Below, in pieces: positions 1-10,300 of a DNA stretch of 64,000 nucleotides. Numbering within the stretch: position 1 is the first letter of the stretch; every line of letters starts with the position of its first letter. The notes beneath the pieces are model-generated. The model did no database searches, was not told the DNA's origin, and saw only the letters and a list, made by a program, of their open reading frames with translations. A program made the position numbers and the translations under genes. Source of the stretch: Pseudomonas sp. C1C7. Its GTDB lineage: Bacteria; Pseudomonadota; Gammaproteobacteria; Pseudomonadales; Pseudomonadaceae. The stretch lies in contig NZ_JABFMP010000022.1 of the NCBI RefSeq assembly GCF_013359595.1, positions 51,007 through 115,006 on the forward strand, in the 5' to 3' direction.

Positions 1-592
1 CCATGAGCCGCTGACCAGCCTCTCCGGCGCGCTGAAAACCCTCGCCGTGGCCCTCATGAAAATCGCCAACGACTTGCGTCTGCTGGGTTCTGGCCCACGC
101 GCGGGGTTTGCCGAAGTGAAACTGCCGGCCAACGAGCCGGGCAGCTCGATCATGCCGGGCAAGGTCAACCCGACCCAGTGCGAGGCGCTGTCGATGCTGG
201 CCTGTCAGGTGCTGGGCAACGACGTGACCATCGGGTTTGCCGCAAGCCAGGGCCACCTGCAACTGAACGTGTTCAAACCGGTGATCATCCACAACCTGCT
301 GCAATCGATCCGCCTGCTGGGCGATGGCTGCAGCAACTTCCAGCAGCACTGCATCGCGGGCCTGGAGCCGGATGCCGGAAAAATGGCTGAGCATCTGGAG
401 CGTGGGTTGATGCTGGTGACGGCGCTGAATCCGCACATTGGCTATGACAAGTCGGCGGAGATTGCCAAGAAGGCCTACAGCGAAGGGCTGACCCTGCGGG
501 AGTCGGCGTTGCAGTTGGGGTATCTGACGGATGAACAGTTCGATGCGTGGGTGCGGCCGGAGAACATGCTGGAGGCCGGGGCCAAGGGCTGA
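1..592 (+). CDS. fumC: Class II fumarate hydratase, 3' part (5' end outside window)
   Basis: The open frame enters from the left edge in the frame starting at base 2 and ends at the stop at 590-592, giving about 196 C-terminal residues. It carries the fumarase/aspartase superfamily signature GSSIMPGKVNPTQ, the flexible loop with the catalytic serine, followed by the helical core (ASQGHLQLNVFKP) and the small C-terminal domain. Class II fumarases interconvert fumarate and L-malate in the TCA cycle in the cytoplasm without an iron-sulfur cluster. The ALNPHIGYDKSAEIAKKA stretch is typical of FumC rather than of argininosuccinate lyase or aspartase. Pseudomonads often have two FumC paralogues and the fragment does not say which this is. 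Nothing in the visible part is truncated. Confidence 0.95.
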   Translation, partial: HEPLTSLSGALKTLAVALMKIANDLRLLGSGPRAGFAEVKLPANEPGSSIMPGKVNPTQCEALSMLACQVLGNDVTIGFAASQGHLQLNVFKPVIIHNLLQSIRLLGDGCSNFQQHCIAGLEPDAGKMAEHLERGLMLVTALNPHIGYDKSAEIAKKAYSEGLTLRESALQLGYLTDEQFDAWVRPENMLEAGAKG

Positions 593-615
593 ATTCTTTA
601 GCGTCTGGTAGTCAG

Positions 616-712
616 TCTTCGCGGGCAAGCCCGCTCCCACAGGGGATTTGTGTCGATCACAATTTTTGTGAACAACCCCCTCCCCTGTGGGAGCGTGGCT
701 TGCCCGCGAAGA
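616..712. repeat. REP pair (inverted, GCGGGCAAGC family)
   Basis: The arms at 616-645 and 682-712 are near-perfect inverted copies of the palindromic element TTCGCGGGCAAGC..GCTCCCACAGGGG, separated by about 36 bases. The pair lies between the convergent fumC and the EamA gene, the usual place for Pseudomonas REP/BIME units. It probably also forms a 3'-end hairpin for both transcripts. Confidence 0.85.
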
Positions 713-725
713 ACGATAACGCGGT

Positions 726-1685
726 CTAACTGGCCGCCATCCGCATTTTCCGAGCCTTGAGCCCGGCAATCAGAGACGGCCCCAACGCCACCAGCGCCGA
801 CCCCAACACCACCAGCACTGCCCCGCCATACCCCAGACCATTGATCGTCTCGGCATGCACATACTCAGGCCACCACCAGGCCGCCAGCGCCACGGCGCCG
901 AAGGTTACCAACGGCGTGATCGCCAGCGTCGCACTGACCCGCGAGGCCTCCCAATGAGCCAGGGCTTCGGCAAATGCACCGTAGGCAATCAGGGTATTGA
1001 GGCAGCACGCCAGCAGCAGCCAGCCTTGCAGGGGATTCAACTGCAGCGCTTCCAGCGGATGCACCCAGGGCGTCAGCAGCAGAGCACAGAACAGGTAGAT
1101 CACCATCATCACCTGCAACGAATTCCACACCGTCAGCAACTGCTTCTGGCCCAGCGCGTAAAAGGTCCAGACCGTGGAAGCCAGCAGCACCAGCAATACG
1201 CCGGCGGTGTAGTCGGTCAGGGAGGTCAGCAGTTCACTCAGACGCTGATTGAAGAACAGCGCGAAACCGACCAGCAGCACCGCCAGGCCGATCCCCTGCC
1301 CCAGGCTGAAACGCTCCTTGAATACGAACACACTGGCGATCAGCAGCATGATCGGGCCCATCTGCACCACCAGTTGCGCGGTGCCGGGGCTGAGCAGGTT
1401 CAGGCCCATCAGGTACAGCACGTAGTTGCCCACCAGGCCCAGCACGGCCATCGCCACCAGCCAGCCGCCACGGGGGCCCAGTACTTTGCGGCTGGGCAAG
1501 CGTTTGGTCGCGGCCAGATAAAGGAACAGGCAACCACCGGACACCATCAGGCGAAACCAGGTCACGGTGACCGGGTCCATCACCAACAGGACCTGTTTGA
1601 GCTTGATGGGGAGGATTCCCCACAGAAGCGCGGTCAGCAAGGCCAGGAACAACCCGTAAACCCAGCGACCGGATGAAATGTGCAT
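726..1685 (-). CDS. DMT superfamily (EamA) transporter
   Basis: A 319-residue integral membrane protein with about ten hydrophobic segments, in the two five-helix repeats usual for EamA transporters. The second repeat carries a typical EamA ending (SALVALGPSLIAGLKARK). Such proteins export amino acids, metabolites or drugs across the inner membrane; the substrate cannot be read from sequence. The start chosen is the ATG at 1685, preceded by a GGGG Shine-Dalgarno in TTGGGGGGCAC. The open frame extends 36 codons further upstream, but that part is polar, Cys/Pro-rich and unlike a transporter N-terminus. It is transcribed toward fumC and separated from it by a REP pair. Confidence 0.88.
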   Translation of the reverse strand: MHISSGRWVYGLFLALLTALLWGILPIKLKQVLLVMDPVTVTWFRLMVSGGCLFLYLAATKRLPSRKVLGPRGGWLVAMAVLGLVGNYVLYLMGLNLLSPGTAQLVVQMGPIMLLIASVFVFKERFSLGQGIGLAVLLVGFALFFNQRLSELLTSLTDYTAGVLLVLLASTVWTFYALGQKQLLTVWNSLQVMMVIYLFCALLLTPWVHPLEALQLNPLQGWLLLACCLNTLIAYGAFAEALAHWEASRVSATLAITPLVTFGAVALAAWWWPEYVHAETINGLGYGGAVLVVLGSALVALGPSLIAGLKARKMRMAAS

Positions 1686-1895
1686 GTGCCCCCCAATTAA
1701 CCGAATGTCCGGAATCGCCATTCTAGGCGCACCGCGATGTGGCACACAGGGACAGTTGCAGCCTGGCCGCGAATGAAACTGTGCAGGTCGCATCAGTTAA
1801 TTGGCGATGAGCCATCGATCCGATTGTCAGGCGCCGCAAGTGATTCATGCATAAGCTGATTGGATCCGCCCCCCCCATCATTTCAGGAGGTAGCC

Positions 1896-2090
1896 ATGTA
1901 CGGCATGCGCGCCCAGGACAACGCCCCCGCCACCCACTTTCGCAGTGACCGGTTGTGTCGGGTGAATGGGGAGTTGTACTTCAGCACCCGGGAGAACACC
2001 CTGGAGGGGCCGTTTGTCAGTGCCGAAGTGGCTGAGCAGGAGATTCTGGCTTACATCGAGCGGATGCGGAATTTGCATTTGGGCCGGTAG
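1896..2090 (+). CDS. DUF6316 family small protein
   Basis: A 64-residue soluble protein. The start is the ATG at 1896, six bases after a strong AGGAGG at 1884-1889. The sequence (THFRSDR..NGELYFSTRENTLEGPF) resembles the DUF6316 proteins that are widespread in Pseudomonas and often about this length; their role is unknown. It has no signal peptide or membrane segment. The C-terminal half is helical and acidic (AEVAEQEILAYIERM). It stands alone, divergent from the EamA gene and followed by a REP palindrome that may end its transcript. Confidence 0.75.
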   Translation: MYGMRAQDNAPATHFRSDRLCRVNGELYFSTRENTLEGPFVSAEVAEQEILAYIERMRNLHLGR

Positions 2091-2104
2091 ACCGCGGCGT
2101 CTGC

Positions 2105-2169
2105 TTCGCGGGCAAGCCTCGCTCCTACAGGATTTCCAATGACCTGTAGGAGCGAGGCTTGCCCGCGAA
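2105..2169. repeat. REP palindrome (GCGAGGCTTGCCCGCGAA family)
   Basis: Two perfect 27-base inverted arms (2105-2131 and 2143-2169) enclose an 11-base loop. This is the 'CCTCGCTCCTACAGG' subtype, also seen at 15883 and 17232. It lies between the convergent DUF6316 gene and the thiolase gene and could act as a bidirectional terminator-like hairpin. Confidence 0.88.
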
Positions 2170-2201
2170 TGCTATCTAACAATCACCACAATTCTTCAGA
2201 T

Positions 2202-3386
2202 TCAACGCACCGCCTCAAACAACCCGGTAGCCCCCATCCCGCCACCCACACACATGGTCACGATGCCGTAGCGCAAATTGCGCCGCTGCAACTCGCGAAC
2301 CAGATGCCCGACCTGCCGCGACCCGGTCATGCCGAACGGATGACCGATGGAAATCGAGCCGCCATTGACGTTGTATTTGGCGTTATCGATCTCCAGCCGG
2401 TTGCGCGCATACAGGCACTGCGAAGCAAAAGCCTCATTGAGCTCCCACAGATCGATATCGGCGATCTGCAAACCCTTGGCCTTGAGCAGCTTGGGCACGG
2501 AGAACACCGGGCCGATGCCCATTTCATCCGGCTCGCAACCGGCCACGGTGAAGCCGCGGAAGAACGCTTTGGGCTTCAAACCCAGCGCCAAGGCTTTTTC
2601 CAGGCTCATCACCAGGGTCATGGACGCGCCATCAGACAGCTGCGATGAGTTGCCAGCCGTGACCGAACCGTCTTCAGCGAACACCGGTTTCAGGCCCGCG
2701 AGGCTTTCCAGCGTCGTGTCCGGACGGTTGCAGTCATCGCGGTCCACCACGCCCTCGAGGATCTTCACCTCGCCGGTCGCCTTGTCTTCCACCCGATACT
2801 TCACCGCCATCGGCACGATTTCATCGTCGAACAGGCCGGCGGTCTGAGCCAGGGCGGTGCGCTGCTGGCTTTGCAGCGCGTACAGGTCCTGCTCTTCGCG
2901 GCTGACGTTGTAGCGGCGGGCGACGACTTCAGCGGTCTGGCCCATCGGGAAATAGATGCCCGGTACCTGTTCCTTGAGCAGCGGGTTGATCAGGTTGTCG
3001 GTGTTGACGCTTTTCATGGTCAGGCTGACCGATTCGACGCCGCCCGCAACAATGATGTCGCTGCAACCGGAGGCGATCTGGTTGGCGGCGATGGCAATGG
3101 CTTGCAGGCCCGAGGAACAGAAACGATTGAGGGTCATGCCGGCCACGCCGGTGCCCAGTCTGGACAGCACCGCGACATTGCGCCCGATATTGAAGCCCTG
3201 GGCGCCTTCATTGGAGGCGGCACCGACAATGCAGTCCTCGACGCTGGCCGGGTCGATGCCGGTGCGCGCCAGCAAGGCGTTGACGCAATGCGCCGCCATG
3301 TCATCCGGGCGGGTCTGGTTGAACTTGCCGCGAAAGGACTTGGCCAGGCCGGTCCGCACGCTGTCGACGATCACCACTTCACGCAT
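2202..3386 (-). CDS. Acetyl-CoA C-acyltransferase (thiolase)
   Basis: A 394-residue thiolase that catalyses either thiolytic cleavage of 3-ketoacyl-CoA or its reverse condensation. All catalytic landmarks are present: nucleophilic Cys90 in NRFCSSGLQ, His349 in GHPFGMTG, Cys379 in MCVGGGMGATG, and the NEAFA motif. The start at 3386 (MREVVIVDSVRT) fits the family N-terminus and has a GAGGT seven bases upstream; an ATG four codons earlier (3398) is less likely. It has no adjacent fadB-like partner, so this is a stand-alone thiolase rather than part of a fadBA pair. The exact substrate length (acetoacetyl versus long chain) cannot be decided. Confidence 0.92.
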   Translation of the reverse strand: MREVVIVDSVRTGLAKSFRGKFNQTRPDDMAAHCVNALLARTGIDPASVEDCIVGAASNEGAQGFNIGRNVAVLSRLGTGVAGMTLNRFCSSGLQAIAIAANQIASGCSDIIVAGGVESVSLTMKSVNTDNLINPLLKEQVPGIYFPMGQTAEVVARRYNVSREEQDLYALQSQQRTALAQTAGLFDDEIVPMAVKYRVEDKATGEVKILEGVVDRDDCNRPDTTLESLAGLKPVFAEDGSVTAGNSSQLSDGASMTLVMSLEKALALGLKPKAFFRGFTVAGCEPDEMGIGPVFSVPKLLKAKGLQIADIDLWELNEAFASQCLYARNRLEIDNAKYNVNGGSISIGHPFGMTGSRQVGHLVRELQRRNLRYGIVTMCVGGGMGATGLFEAVR

Positions 3387-3488
3387 GGCATACCTCATTG
3401 TTGTTATCGGTTGAGAGTGGATCGAGCATAAGCCCACGCAATTACCGACCGCGACGATCATTCACCTCGCGTATGCGCAGCCATCGCC

Positions 3489-5012
3489 TCACTTCTTGTC
3501 TTTCTTGTCCTTGTGCGCATGACGGTCGGAGCGCTCGAACGCCTGCTCCAGCGCGCGATTGATCGTGCGCAGCACCTTGACCCGCGCCCAGCGCTTGTCA
3601 TTGGCTTCGATCAGCGTCCATGGCGCCACTTCGGTACTGGTGCGATCGACCATGTCGCCGACGGCGGCGCGATAGTCATCCCACTTGTCGCGGTTGCGCC
3701 AGTCGTCCTCGGTGATCTTGAAGCGCTTGAAGGGGATGTCTTCCCGGGCCTGGAAGCGCTCCAGTTGCGTCTGCTTGTCGATGGCCAGCCAGAACTTGAC
3801 CACAATGACCCCGGCGTCGGCGAGCTGTTCTTCGAAATCGTTGATTTCGCTGTAGGCGCGCAACCAGTCCGCCGGGCTGCAAAACCCTTCGATGCGCTCA
3901 ACCAGCACCCGGCCGTACCAGGAACGATCGAACACGGTGAACTTGCTCCGCGCCGGAATATGCCGCCAGAAGCGCCACAGGTACGGCTGCGCCCGCTCCT
4001 CTTCGGTCGGTGCGGCAATCGGCACGATGCTGTACTGACGCGGGTCCAGCGCCGCGGCCACCCGACGGATCGCCCCGCCCTTGCCCGCCGCATCGTTGCC
4101 CTCGAACACCGCCACCAGGGCGTGACGACGCATGCGTTTGTCGCGCATCAGCCCGGAGAAGCGGGCCTGCTCGGTGATCAACTGTTCCTCGTAATCCTCC
4201 TTGTCCAGGCGCTGGGTCAGGTCGAGGCTGTCCAGCAGATTGATTTGATCGACACTGGGGAACACCGGCGCAGCGCTGACTTTTTCCGGATGGATTTGCG
4301 GGCGTTTCAGGGCGCTTTGCAGGCCTTCGAGGAGGATCTTGCCCACCACCAGGCTGCGATAGTGCGGGTCCAGCCCGGCGATCACGTGCCACGGCGCATA
4401 GTCGCGACTGGTGCGGCGCAGGATACGTTCGCCGTACTTCACGAACTTGTCGTAGGTTCGCGATTGCTGCCAGTCCAGCGGGCTGATGCGCCAGCTGTGC
4501 AACGGGTCGTCGGCCAGGGCCTTGAGCCGCGCCTTCATCTGTTTTTTGGAGAGGTGAAACCAGAACTTGAAGATCAGCGCGCCTTCATCGCAGAGCATCT
4601 TTTCCAGGCGCTCGGCAGCGTTGATGGCCTGATCGAATCGAGGCTCCTTGAGGTCGCCATGGACCCGGGACTGAAGCATCTGGCTGTACCAGTTGCCGAA
4701 GAAAATCCCCATGCGCCCCGTGGCCGGCAGCATCCGCCAATAGCGCCAGGCCGGTGGGCGAGCCAGTTCTTCATCGGTCTGCTGATCGAAGGTGCGCACT
4801 TCGATCAGGCGCGGGTCCATCCACTCGTTGAGCAGTTTGACCGTCTCGCCCTTGCCGGCGCCCTCGATGCCATTGATCAGGATGATCACCGGAAAACGCT
4901 TCTGCTCTTGCAGTTCGAACTGCGCCTCGAGCAAGGCTTCGCGCAGGGCCGGCACTTCGGCTTCGTAGGTTTCTTTGTCGATGATGTGATCGATTTCGGC
5001 GGATTCGAACAT
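3489..5012 (-). CDS. pap: Polyphosphate:AMP phosphotransferase, two-domain PPK2 (class II)
   Basis: A 507-residue protein made of two PPK2 domains, the architecture of Pseudomonas and Acinetobacter PAP, which phosphorylates AMP to ADP with polyphosphate as donor. Domain 1 has a Walker A at about 48-56 (GIEGAGKGE); domain 2 has one at 304-312 (EGNDAAGKG) followed by the lid motif DRSWYGR (362-368). Domain 1 has FFGNWYS where the DRSW would be, so its lid lacks the Asp/Arg pair and it is probably catalytically weak or structural. The ATG at 5012 follows GGGAG; a longer frame to 5039 lacks a better site. The tail is very Lys/Asp rich. It sits in the same direction as the thiolase with a 102-base gap. 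Confidence 0.93.
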   Translation of the reverse strand: MFESAEIDHIIDKETYEAEVPALREALLEAQFELQEQKRFPVIILINGIEGAGKGETVKLLNEWMDPRLIEVRTFDQQTDEELARPPAWRYWRMLPATGRMGIFFGNWYSQMLQSRVHGDLKEPRFDQAINAAERLEKMLCDEGALIFKFWFHLSKKQMKARLKALADDPLHSWRISPLDWQQSRTYDKFVKYGERILRRTSRDYAPWHVIAGLDPHYRSLVVGKILLEGLQSALKRPQIHPEKVSAAPVFPSVDQINLLDSLDLTQRLDKEDYEEQLITEQARFSGLMRDKRMRRHALVAVFEGNDAAGKGGAIRRVAAALDPRQYSIVPIAAPTEEERAQPYLWRFWRHIPARSKFTVFDRSWYGRVLVERIEGFCSPADWLRAYSEINDFEEQLADAGVIVVKFWLAIDKQTQLERFQAREDIPFKRFKITEDDWRNRDKWDDYRAAVGDMVDRTSTEVAPWTLIEANDKRWARVKVLRTINRALEQAFERSDRHAHKDKKDKK

Positions 5013-5093
5013 GGATGGCTCCCTTCCAGATCTGAGCAAGACTAGCGGATTGACACGTTTTTCGTGGCAGAAATCCCTATCCGCAGCATTGAC

Positions 5094-5134
5094 CTGTAGC
5101 AGCTGCCGAAGGCTGCGTCCGGCCCGCGATCGGC
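5094..5134. repeat. Single REP-like half element
   Basis: The sequence CCTGTAGCAGCTGCCGAAGGCTGCG matches one arm of the inverted elements at 40758 and 7153. It lies in the short divergent gap between pap and mnmC, just before a TAGAAT hexamer (5135) that could be the mnmC -10 element. Confidence 0.5.
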
Positions 5135-5167
5135 TAGAATGGCGCCCTAGCCCCTGCCGAGCCCGCC

Positions 5168-7150
5168 ATGAAACCTGTAATGCCCCACGCCCAGCTCGAC
5201 TGGGACGACCAGGGTCGTCCCTATTCCCGAGTGTTCGACGATGTGTATTTCTCCGATCAATCGGGGCTGGAAGAAACCCGTTACGTCTTCATCGAACAGA
5301 ACTGTCTGGCCGAGCGCTTTGCCGCGCTGCCGGAAGGTGGCCGGCTGGTCATCGGCGAGACCGGTTTCGGCACGGGGCTGAATTTTCTCTGCGCCTGGCA
5401 GGAGTTCGAGCAACACGCCCCGGCGAGCGCACGCCTGCATTTTGTCAGCGTCGAAAAGTACCCGTTGAGCCCGACCGACCTCAGCCGCGCCCTGGCGCTC
5501 TGGCCGGAACTCAAGGTGTTTGCCGATCAGTTGCTGGCGCAGTACGTGGCGATTCATCAGGGCTTCCAGTGCCTGGTGCTGGACAACGGACGTGTCACCC
5601 TCACCCTGTTGATCGGCGATGCGCTGGAGCAATTGCCGCAGCTGGACGCGCAGATCGATGCCTGGTTTCTCGACGGCTTCGCCCCGGCGAAAAACCCCGA
5701 CATGTGGACCGCCGAGCTGTTTGCCGAACTCGCCCGGCTGGCCGCGCCCGGTTCGACCATCAGCACCTTTACCAGCACCGGCTGGGTGCGACGCCTGCTG
5801 AACGCGGCGGGCTTCAAGATGAAGCGCACGCCAGGCATCGGCCACAAATGGGAAATCCTGCGCGGCGCGTTTCTTGGCTGGCCTGAAGAAACCCCGGCGC
5901 CCGCCCCGGCCAAACCCTGGTTCGCCCGCCCCATGCCACACACTGGCGAGCGTCGGGCGCTGGTGATCGGCGCAGGGCTGGCCGGTTGCGCCAGCGCCGC
6001 CAGCCTCGCTGCGCGGGGTTGGCAGGTGAGTCTGCTGGAACGCCATGATGCGCTGGCGCAGGAAGCGTCGGGCAATCCTCAGGGCGTGCTCTATCTCAAG
6101 CTATCGGCCCATGGCACGGCGTTGTCGCAATTGATCGTCAGCGGTTTCGGCTACACCCGGCGCCTGCTTGAACACTTGCAGCGCGGTGTCGACTGGGCGG
6201 ACTGCGGTGTGCTGCAGCTGGCATTCAATGTCAAGGAAGCGGAGCGCCAGAAGCAATTGGCCGAGGCCTTTCCCGAAGACTTGCTGCACGTTCTCGATCA
6301 GGCCCAGGCCGAAGCCGAAGCCGGGATCGGCCTGCAATCGGGTGGCCTGTTTTATCCCGAAGGCGGCTGGGTGCATCCACCGGCGTTGTGCCAATGGCAA
6401 GCGGCGCGGCCGGATATCCGCACGCTCACCCACCACGATGTGCTGGAACTGCGCAGGTCTGAAGGACAGTGGCAAGCCTGGGACGGTGAGCGCCTGCTGG
6501 CCGAGGCGCCGGTGGTGGTCCTGGCCGGCGCTGCCGAGATCAAGCGTTTTGCGTACAGCAGCGAGCTGCCGCTCAAGCGCATTCGCGGGCAGATCACTCG
6601 CCTGACGCAAACCGCTGAAAGTCAGTCGCTGAGCACGGTGGTGTGTGCCGAAGGTTATATCGCGCCGGCACGCCTGGGTGAGCACACCCTGGGCGCCAGC
6701 TTCGATTTCAACAACGAGGACCTGACGCCGACGGCGGCGGAGCACGCCGGCAATCTGCAGATGCTCGAAGAGATTTCCCCGGATCTGGTCGCGCGGCTGC
6801 ACGCCGATACCCTGCAACCGGAAAGCCTCGAAGGTCGCGCGGCGTTTCGCTGCACCAGCCCGGACTACCTGCCGATTGTCGGGCCGCTGGCGGATGTGCA
6901 GGCTTTCACAGAGGCCTACAGCGCCCTGAGCAAGGATGCCCGGCAGGTGCCGGACGTTCCGTGCCCCTGGCTGGAGGGTTTGTACGTCAACAGCGGGCAC
7001 GGTTCGCGCGGGCTGATCACCGCGCCACTGTCCGGTGAATTGCTCGCCGCGTGGATTGATGGCGAGCCGTTGCCATTGCCGAGGGCTGTGGCGCAGGCTT
7101 GTCATCCGAATCGCTTTGCGTTGCGGCGGCTGATCCGCGGCAAGGCGTAA
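5168..7150 (+). CDS. mnmC: Bifunctional tRNA (mnm5s2U34) biosynthesis enzyme MnmC
   Basis: A 660-residue fusion enzyme completing 5-methylaminomethyl-2-thiouridine at the wobble base of tRNAs for Lys, Glu and Gln. The N-terminal third is the SAM-dependent methyltransferase (SAM loop GETGFGTGLNFL, then DGFAPAKNPDMW). From about residue 260 comes the FAD-dependent oxidase that removes the carboxymethyl group, with the dinucleotide-binding motif VIGAGLAGCASA and the C-terminal NSGHGSRGL loop. The length matches the family. It is monocistronic: divergent from pap, and its 3' end faces the NEL gene across an inverted repeat. Confidence 0.96.
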   Translation: MKPVMPHAQLDWDDQGRPYSRVFDDVYFSDQSGLEETRYVFIEQNCLAERFAALPEGGRLVIGETGFGTGLNFLCAWQEFEQHAPASARLHFVSVEKYPLSPTDLSRALALWPELKVFADQLLAQYVAIHQGFQCLVLDNGRVTLTLLIGDALEQLPQLDAQIDAWFLDGFAPAKNPDMWTAELFAELARLAAPGSTISTFTSTGWVRRLLNAAGFKMKRTPGIGHKWEILRGAFLGWPEETPAPAPAKPWFARPMPHTGERRALVIGAGLAGCASAASLAARGWQVSLLERHDALAQEASGNPQGVLYLKLSAHGTALSQLIVSGFGYTRRLLEHLQRGVDWADCGVLQLAFNVKEAERQKQLAEAFPEDLLHVLDQAQAEAEAGIGLQSGGLFYPEGGWVHPPALCQWQAARPDIRTLTHHDVLELRRSEGQWQAWDGERLLAEAPVVVLAGAAEIKRFAYSSELPLKRIRGQITRLTQTAESQSLSTVVCAEGYIAPARLGEHTLGASFDFNNEDLTPTAAEHAGNLQMLEEISPDLVARLHADTLQPESLEGRAAFRCTSPDYLPIVGPLADVQAFTEAYSALSKDARQVPDVPCPWLEGLYVNSGHGSRGLITAPLSGELLAAWIDGEPLPLPRAVAQACHPNRFALRRLIRGKA

Positions 7151-7152
7151 CA

Positions 7153-7290
7153 CCTGTAGCAGCTGGCGCAGCCTGCGTTCGGCTGCGCAGTAGTCGCAAA
7201 ACCTGTGTACCGGGTCTGTCTGACAGACCGCAGTGCCTGATTTCACGACTGCTTCGCAGCCGAACGCAGGCTTCGCCAGCGGCTACAAGG
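7153..7290. repeat. Long imperfect inverted repeat (CAGCTGGC..GCGTTCGGCTGCG family)
   Basis: The left arm at about 7153-7196 pairs with the right arm at 7246-7290. The loop contains a second small palindrome (GGTCTGTCTGACAGACC). It sits between the convergent mnmC and the NEL-domain gene. It belongs to a different subtype from the GCGGGCAAGC REPs and is likely a REP-derived 3'-end hairpin. Confidence 0.75.
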
Positions 7291-7306
7291 GACGGCGTTT
7301 CAGCAA

Positions 7307-10300
7307 TCAATCCAGCGCAAAGCAGACGTGTGATTCATCTGCGTTGAGGGCCGCACGGGTCAATCGCTCCAACAACCCCTCTTCCGCCGCCTGCATCTCC
7401 TCCATGATCCCGTCGACCTTCGCCCGATACTTGTCCCCCAGCTTCCCCTGACTTTCGAACGCGGTCTGCATGCGCTCATGGAAAGGTTCAGCGAGATCCG
7501 TGAACTGCTTGCCATGGTGCTCGCGCAAAAAATCGACCCAGAACGTGCGCCCGTTCAGGTACGTCTGCAGTTCCGATGAAAGTTGCGCGTTGATCACTCT
7601 GCCGTACGCCGCATCCAGATCTGCGGGCTTTACACCGGCGAGCGAGGCGTAACGCATGTAATGGGGCTGCCCGATCAGATCGAGTCGCTCGGCAAGCCCC
7701 GTGCGATACGCCAGTTCTACTTCCACCGGATCGAGCGCGGGATTGGCCTTGACCTTCTCCCGGGCGATCGTGTCGAGGTAATCCTGATTGAACAGCGCCC
7801 TCCCCAGTTTGATCAGCCGCGCAGCGCGGTCGTGCGCATTGACCGAGTGCCGCACCACCCCGTCGATTTCCACCGCCACTTCGAGATTGCTGAAGATGGT
7901 GGCCGCCGAATCCGCACAGTTGGACTTCACCGCCATCGACAACAACTGATCGCGCAATGCCGATCCCCTTTCGGTCGCCTCGATCACGCGCCACACCCGG
8001 CGCGTCATGTCTTCGCGCAGATAACGGCTGTCGGCGGTGCTTCCCGCCTCCGCGAGCAGGCGGAAAAAGCCATCGGAGGCCGGTTGGTTCTTCAACGCCA
8101 GCCAGGTGTGGTTGCGCCGGACGAAGTTCGGTTCCGTGGATTTCGGCATCCACAGGTCTCGGGCCATTTGCTCGTTGATTACCCCCACGTCGTTTTCCAG
8201 ATAGCCCATCCCCTCGCCTGTCCTGTCGCGGTAGCTTTTGAGCTTGGTCGAGCTCGCGCTGGACAGCGGGTTGTGCCGCAGATTGATGGTTCGGGCCAGG
8301 CGCTGCGGTGCATCGAACAGCCATTCGGGCAAGGTACGGATCTCGTTGCCCCGCAAATCCACCATGTCCAGATACGGCAAGCGCTCGAGCCCCACCGGCA
8401 GTTCAGTGGCATGGGTCGAACCGAGAAACAGCCCTTGCAGATCGATCATCTTGCTGACATCCACCGTGGCCCCCAGTCGATTGCCGGCCAGCGACAGGGT
8501 TCGCAGCCCGCGCATGTCGGCCAGCTTGCGCAAGGTGTGCTCGGTCAGCACCAGCCGATTGTCATTCAGGCTCAGGTGTTGAAGGTCGGGCATGTGCGAC
8601 AGCGCTTCCGGCAAGCGGGTGAGCCGGTTGCCGTCCAGCTCCAGGCGGGTCAGGCCCTTGAAGGGTTTGAGGAAATAGGCCAGTTCATCGCCGGCTTCCA
8701 TGTCCTTGATCAGCAGGGTGCGGACATGGGCGACATCCTGTTCGGTGAGCGTCGGCAGCGGGCCCACCGGATTTCGCTCCAGCGTGAGGCTGGTATGGGG
8801 CTGGTTGAGCGGCCAGCGCGGCGGCGGAACCCGGCGCCAGCAATTCTCGATGGCATTGGCCACCTGGCGCCGGTTGATTCGCACATCGCTACGCCGCCCC
8901 GGCACCTTGGCCATCTGCACCTCGTCGTCGCGCCAGGCGTGCAGGGTCTTGTGGAAGGCATCAAGCTGCTGCTTCAGCTCGCGGATTCGATTCATGCGCA
9001 ACATCGGCGTGCTGCCGGCCTGGTCGAGAAAGGCCGAGACCTGAACGTCGGTGAACAATGGATAGAGCTTCCTGACTTTACGGAACAGGCTCTTGGGATG
9101 TTGGCTCGCCGCCGGTGGAGCCGACTGGACGCAGGACAACAAGTGTCTGGCTGTTTTATCGGACTCGCCCCTTAACAACCGAGCGCTGCGCGCGGAATCT
9201 CCGGCGCCGGCCTTGCCCAGTCGGAGGCGCAGCGTCGTGCCGTCCAGCGTGTCGTCGCCGGTCAAACCCATGCGGGTACGGCGGGCAGCGGGCAACGCAT
9301 CGAGTATTGCCTGAAGCAGAGTCTCGCTGGTCACCGTTGAGGAGACGTTGTCATGGCTCTGGGTGACCTGATAGCCGGTCGAGGTCTTGACGATGATCCC
9401 GCTCGACGTCGCATTCGCCTCCCCCACAGCGTCCAGCAAAGTACCGGTACGGGAATCCTGCCGCAGCTCCAGTCGAAAACCGTCTTCCCAGCCCTGCACC
9501 CGATCCATCAGCCCGAACGTCAGCGTGTCGCTGTCGGCATTGGCCAGGTTCGGCCGATGCAAGCCTGCGAGTGCCCGGTCCTGGCGCAAGGCAAACCGAG
9601 CCTGCGCGACTTCCCGGGCCAGATCCGAGCCCTGGATTTTGCGATCGAAGAGGAAATATCGTTCTCGGCCGTTCACAGCTTCCAGCAGTTCCTGCGCGAT
9701 ACGGGTCGGCAGCCCGGGAACCTGCTCGCACAGCACCGCTACATCACCGCTGGCCGTGCCGTCGTAGTCTTCGTAAAGACGATCAAACAACGGCTGGCGA
9801 TTGCCCTTGAGATGGCTGGCGATTTTTTGCGCCAGCAATGCCGGCTTCGCTTCGCTGGCCGACGTACCGATCATGGCTTCGACTTCCTTCGGGTACAGAC
9901 CGCTGATGACCGTATCGAGCAATTGCCCCGAGTTCAGTTGCGACCGGTAGACGTGGACGGAGTTGACCAGGTCGTTCGCCGGGGACGTTTTCGGGTAGCG
10001 CGCGATGGAGACGCCTTTCTGATCGAGCACTTCGATAAAGCGTTTCGCCGGCCAGCCGGGCAGCGTTGGCAAGGCATGCAGCTGTTCCTGCACGAACCCG
10101 GTGCTGGCGGTTTCGCCCCGCTCCATGGCCTCGATCAGACCGGTGATTTTCCGGTCCAGCCTGAAGCGCTCGGCGCAATCGTTCAGGCGCTGTGGCAATT
10201 TCAGTCGGCTTTCATGGAGTTGGTGCAGTCGACCGGGGGTCAGCCCGGTGATATCGGCCATTGCCGCCAGGTCGCTGCTCAGTTCGCCGAGGTGAGGATG

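Noticed and set aside
1686..1793. 36-codon N-terminal extension of the EamA transporter
   Set aside because: It is Cys/Pro/Arg-rich and not membrane-like, while the internal ATG at 1685 has a good ribosome site.
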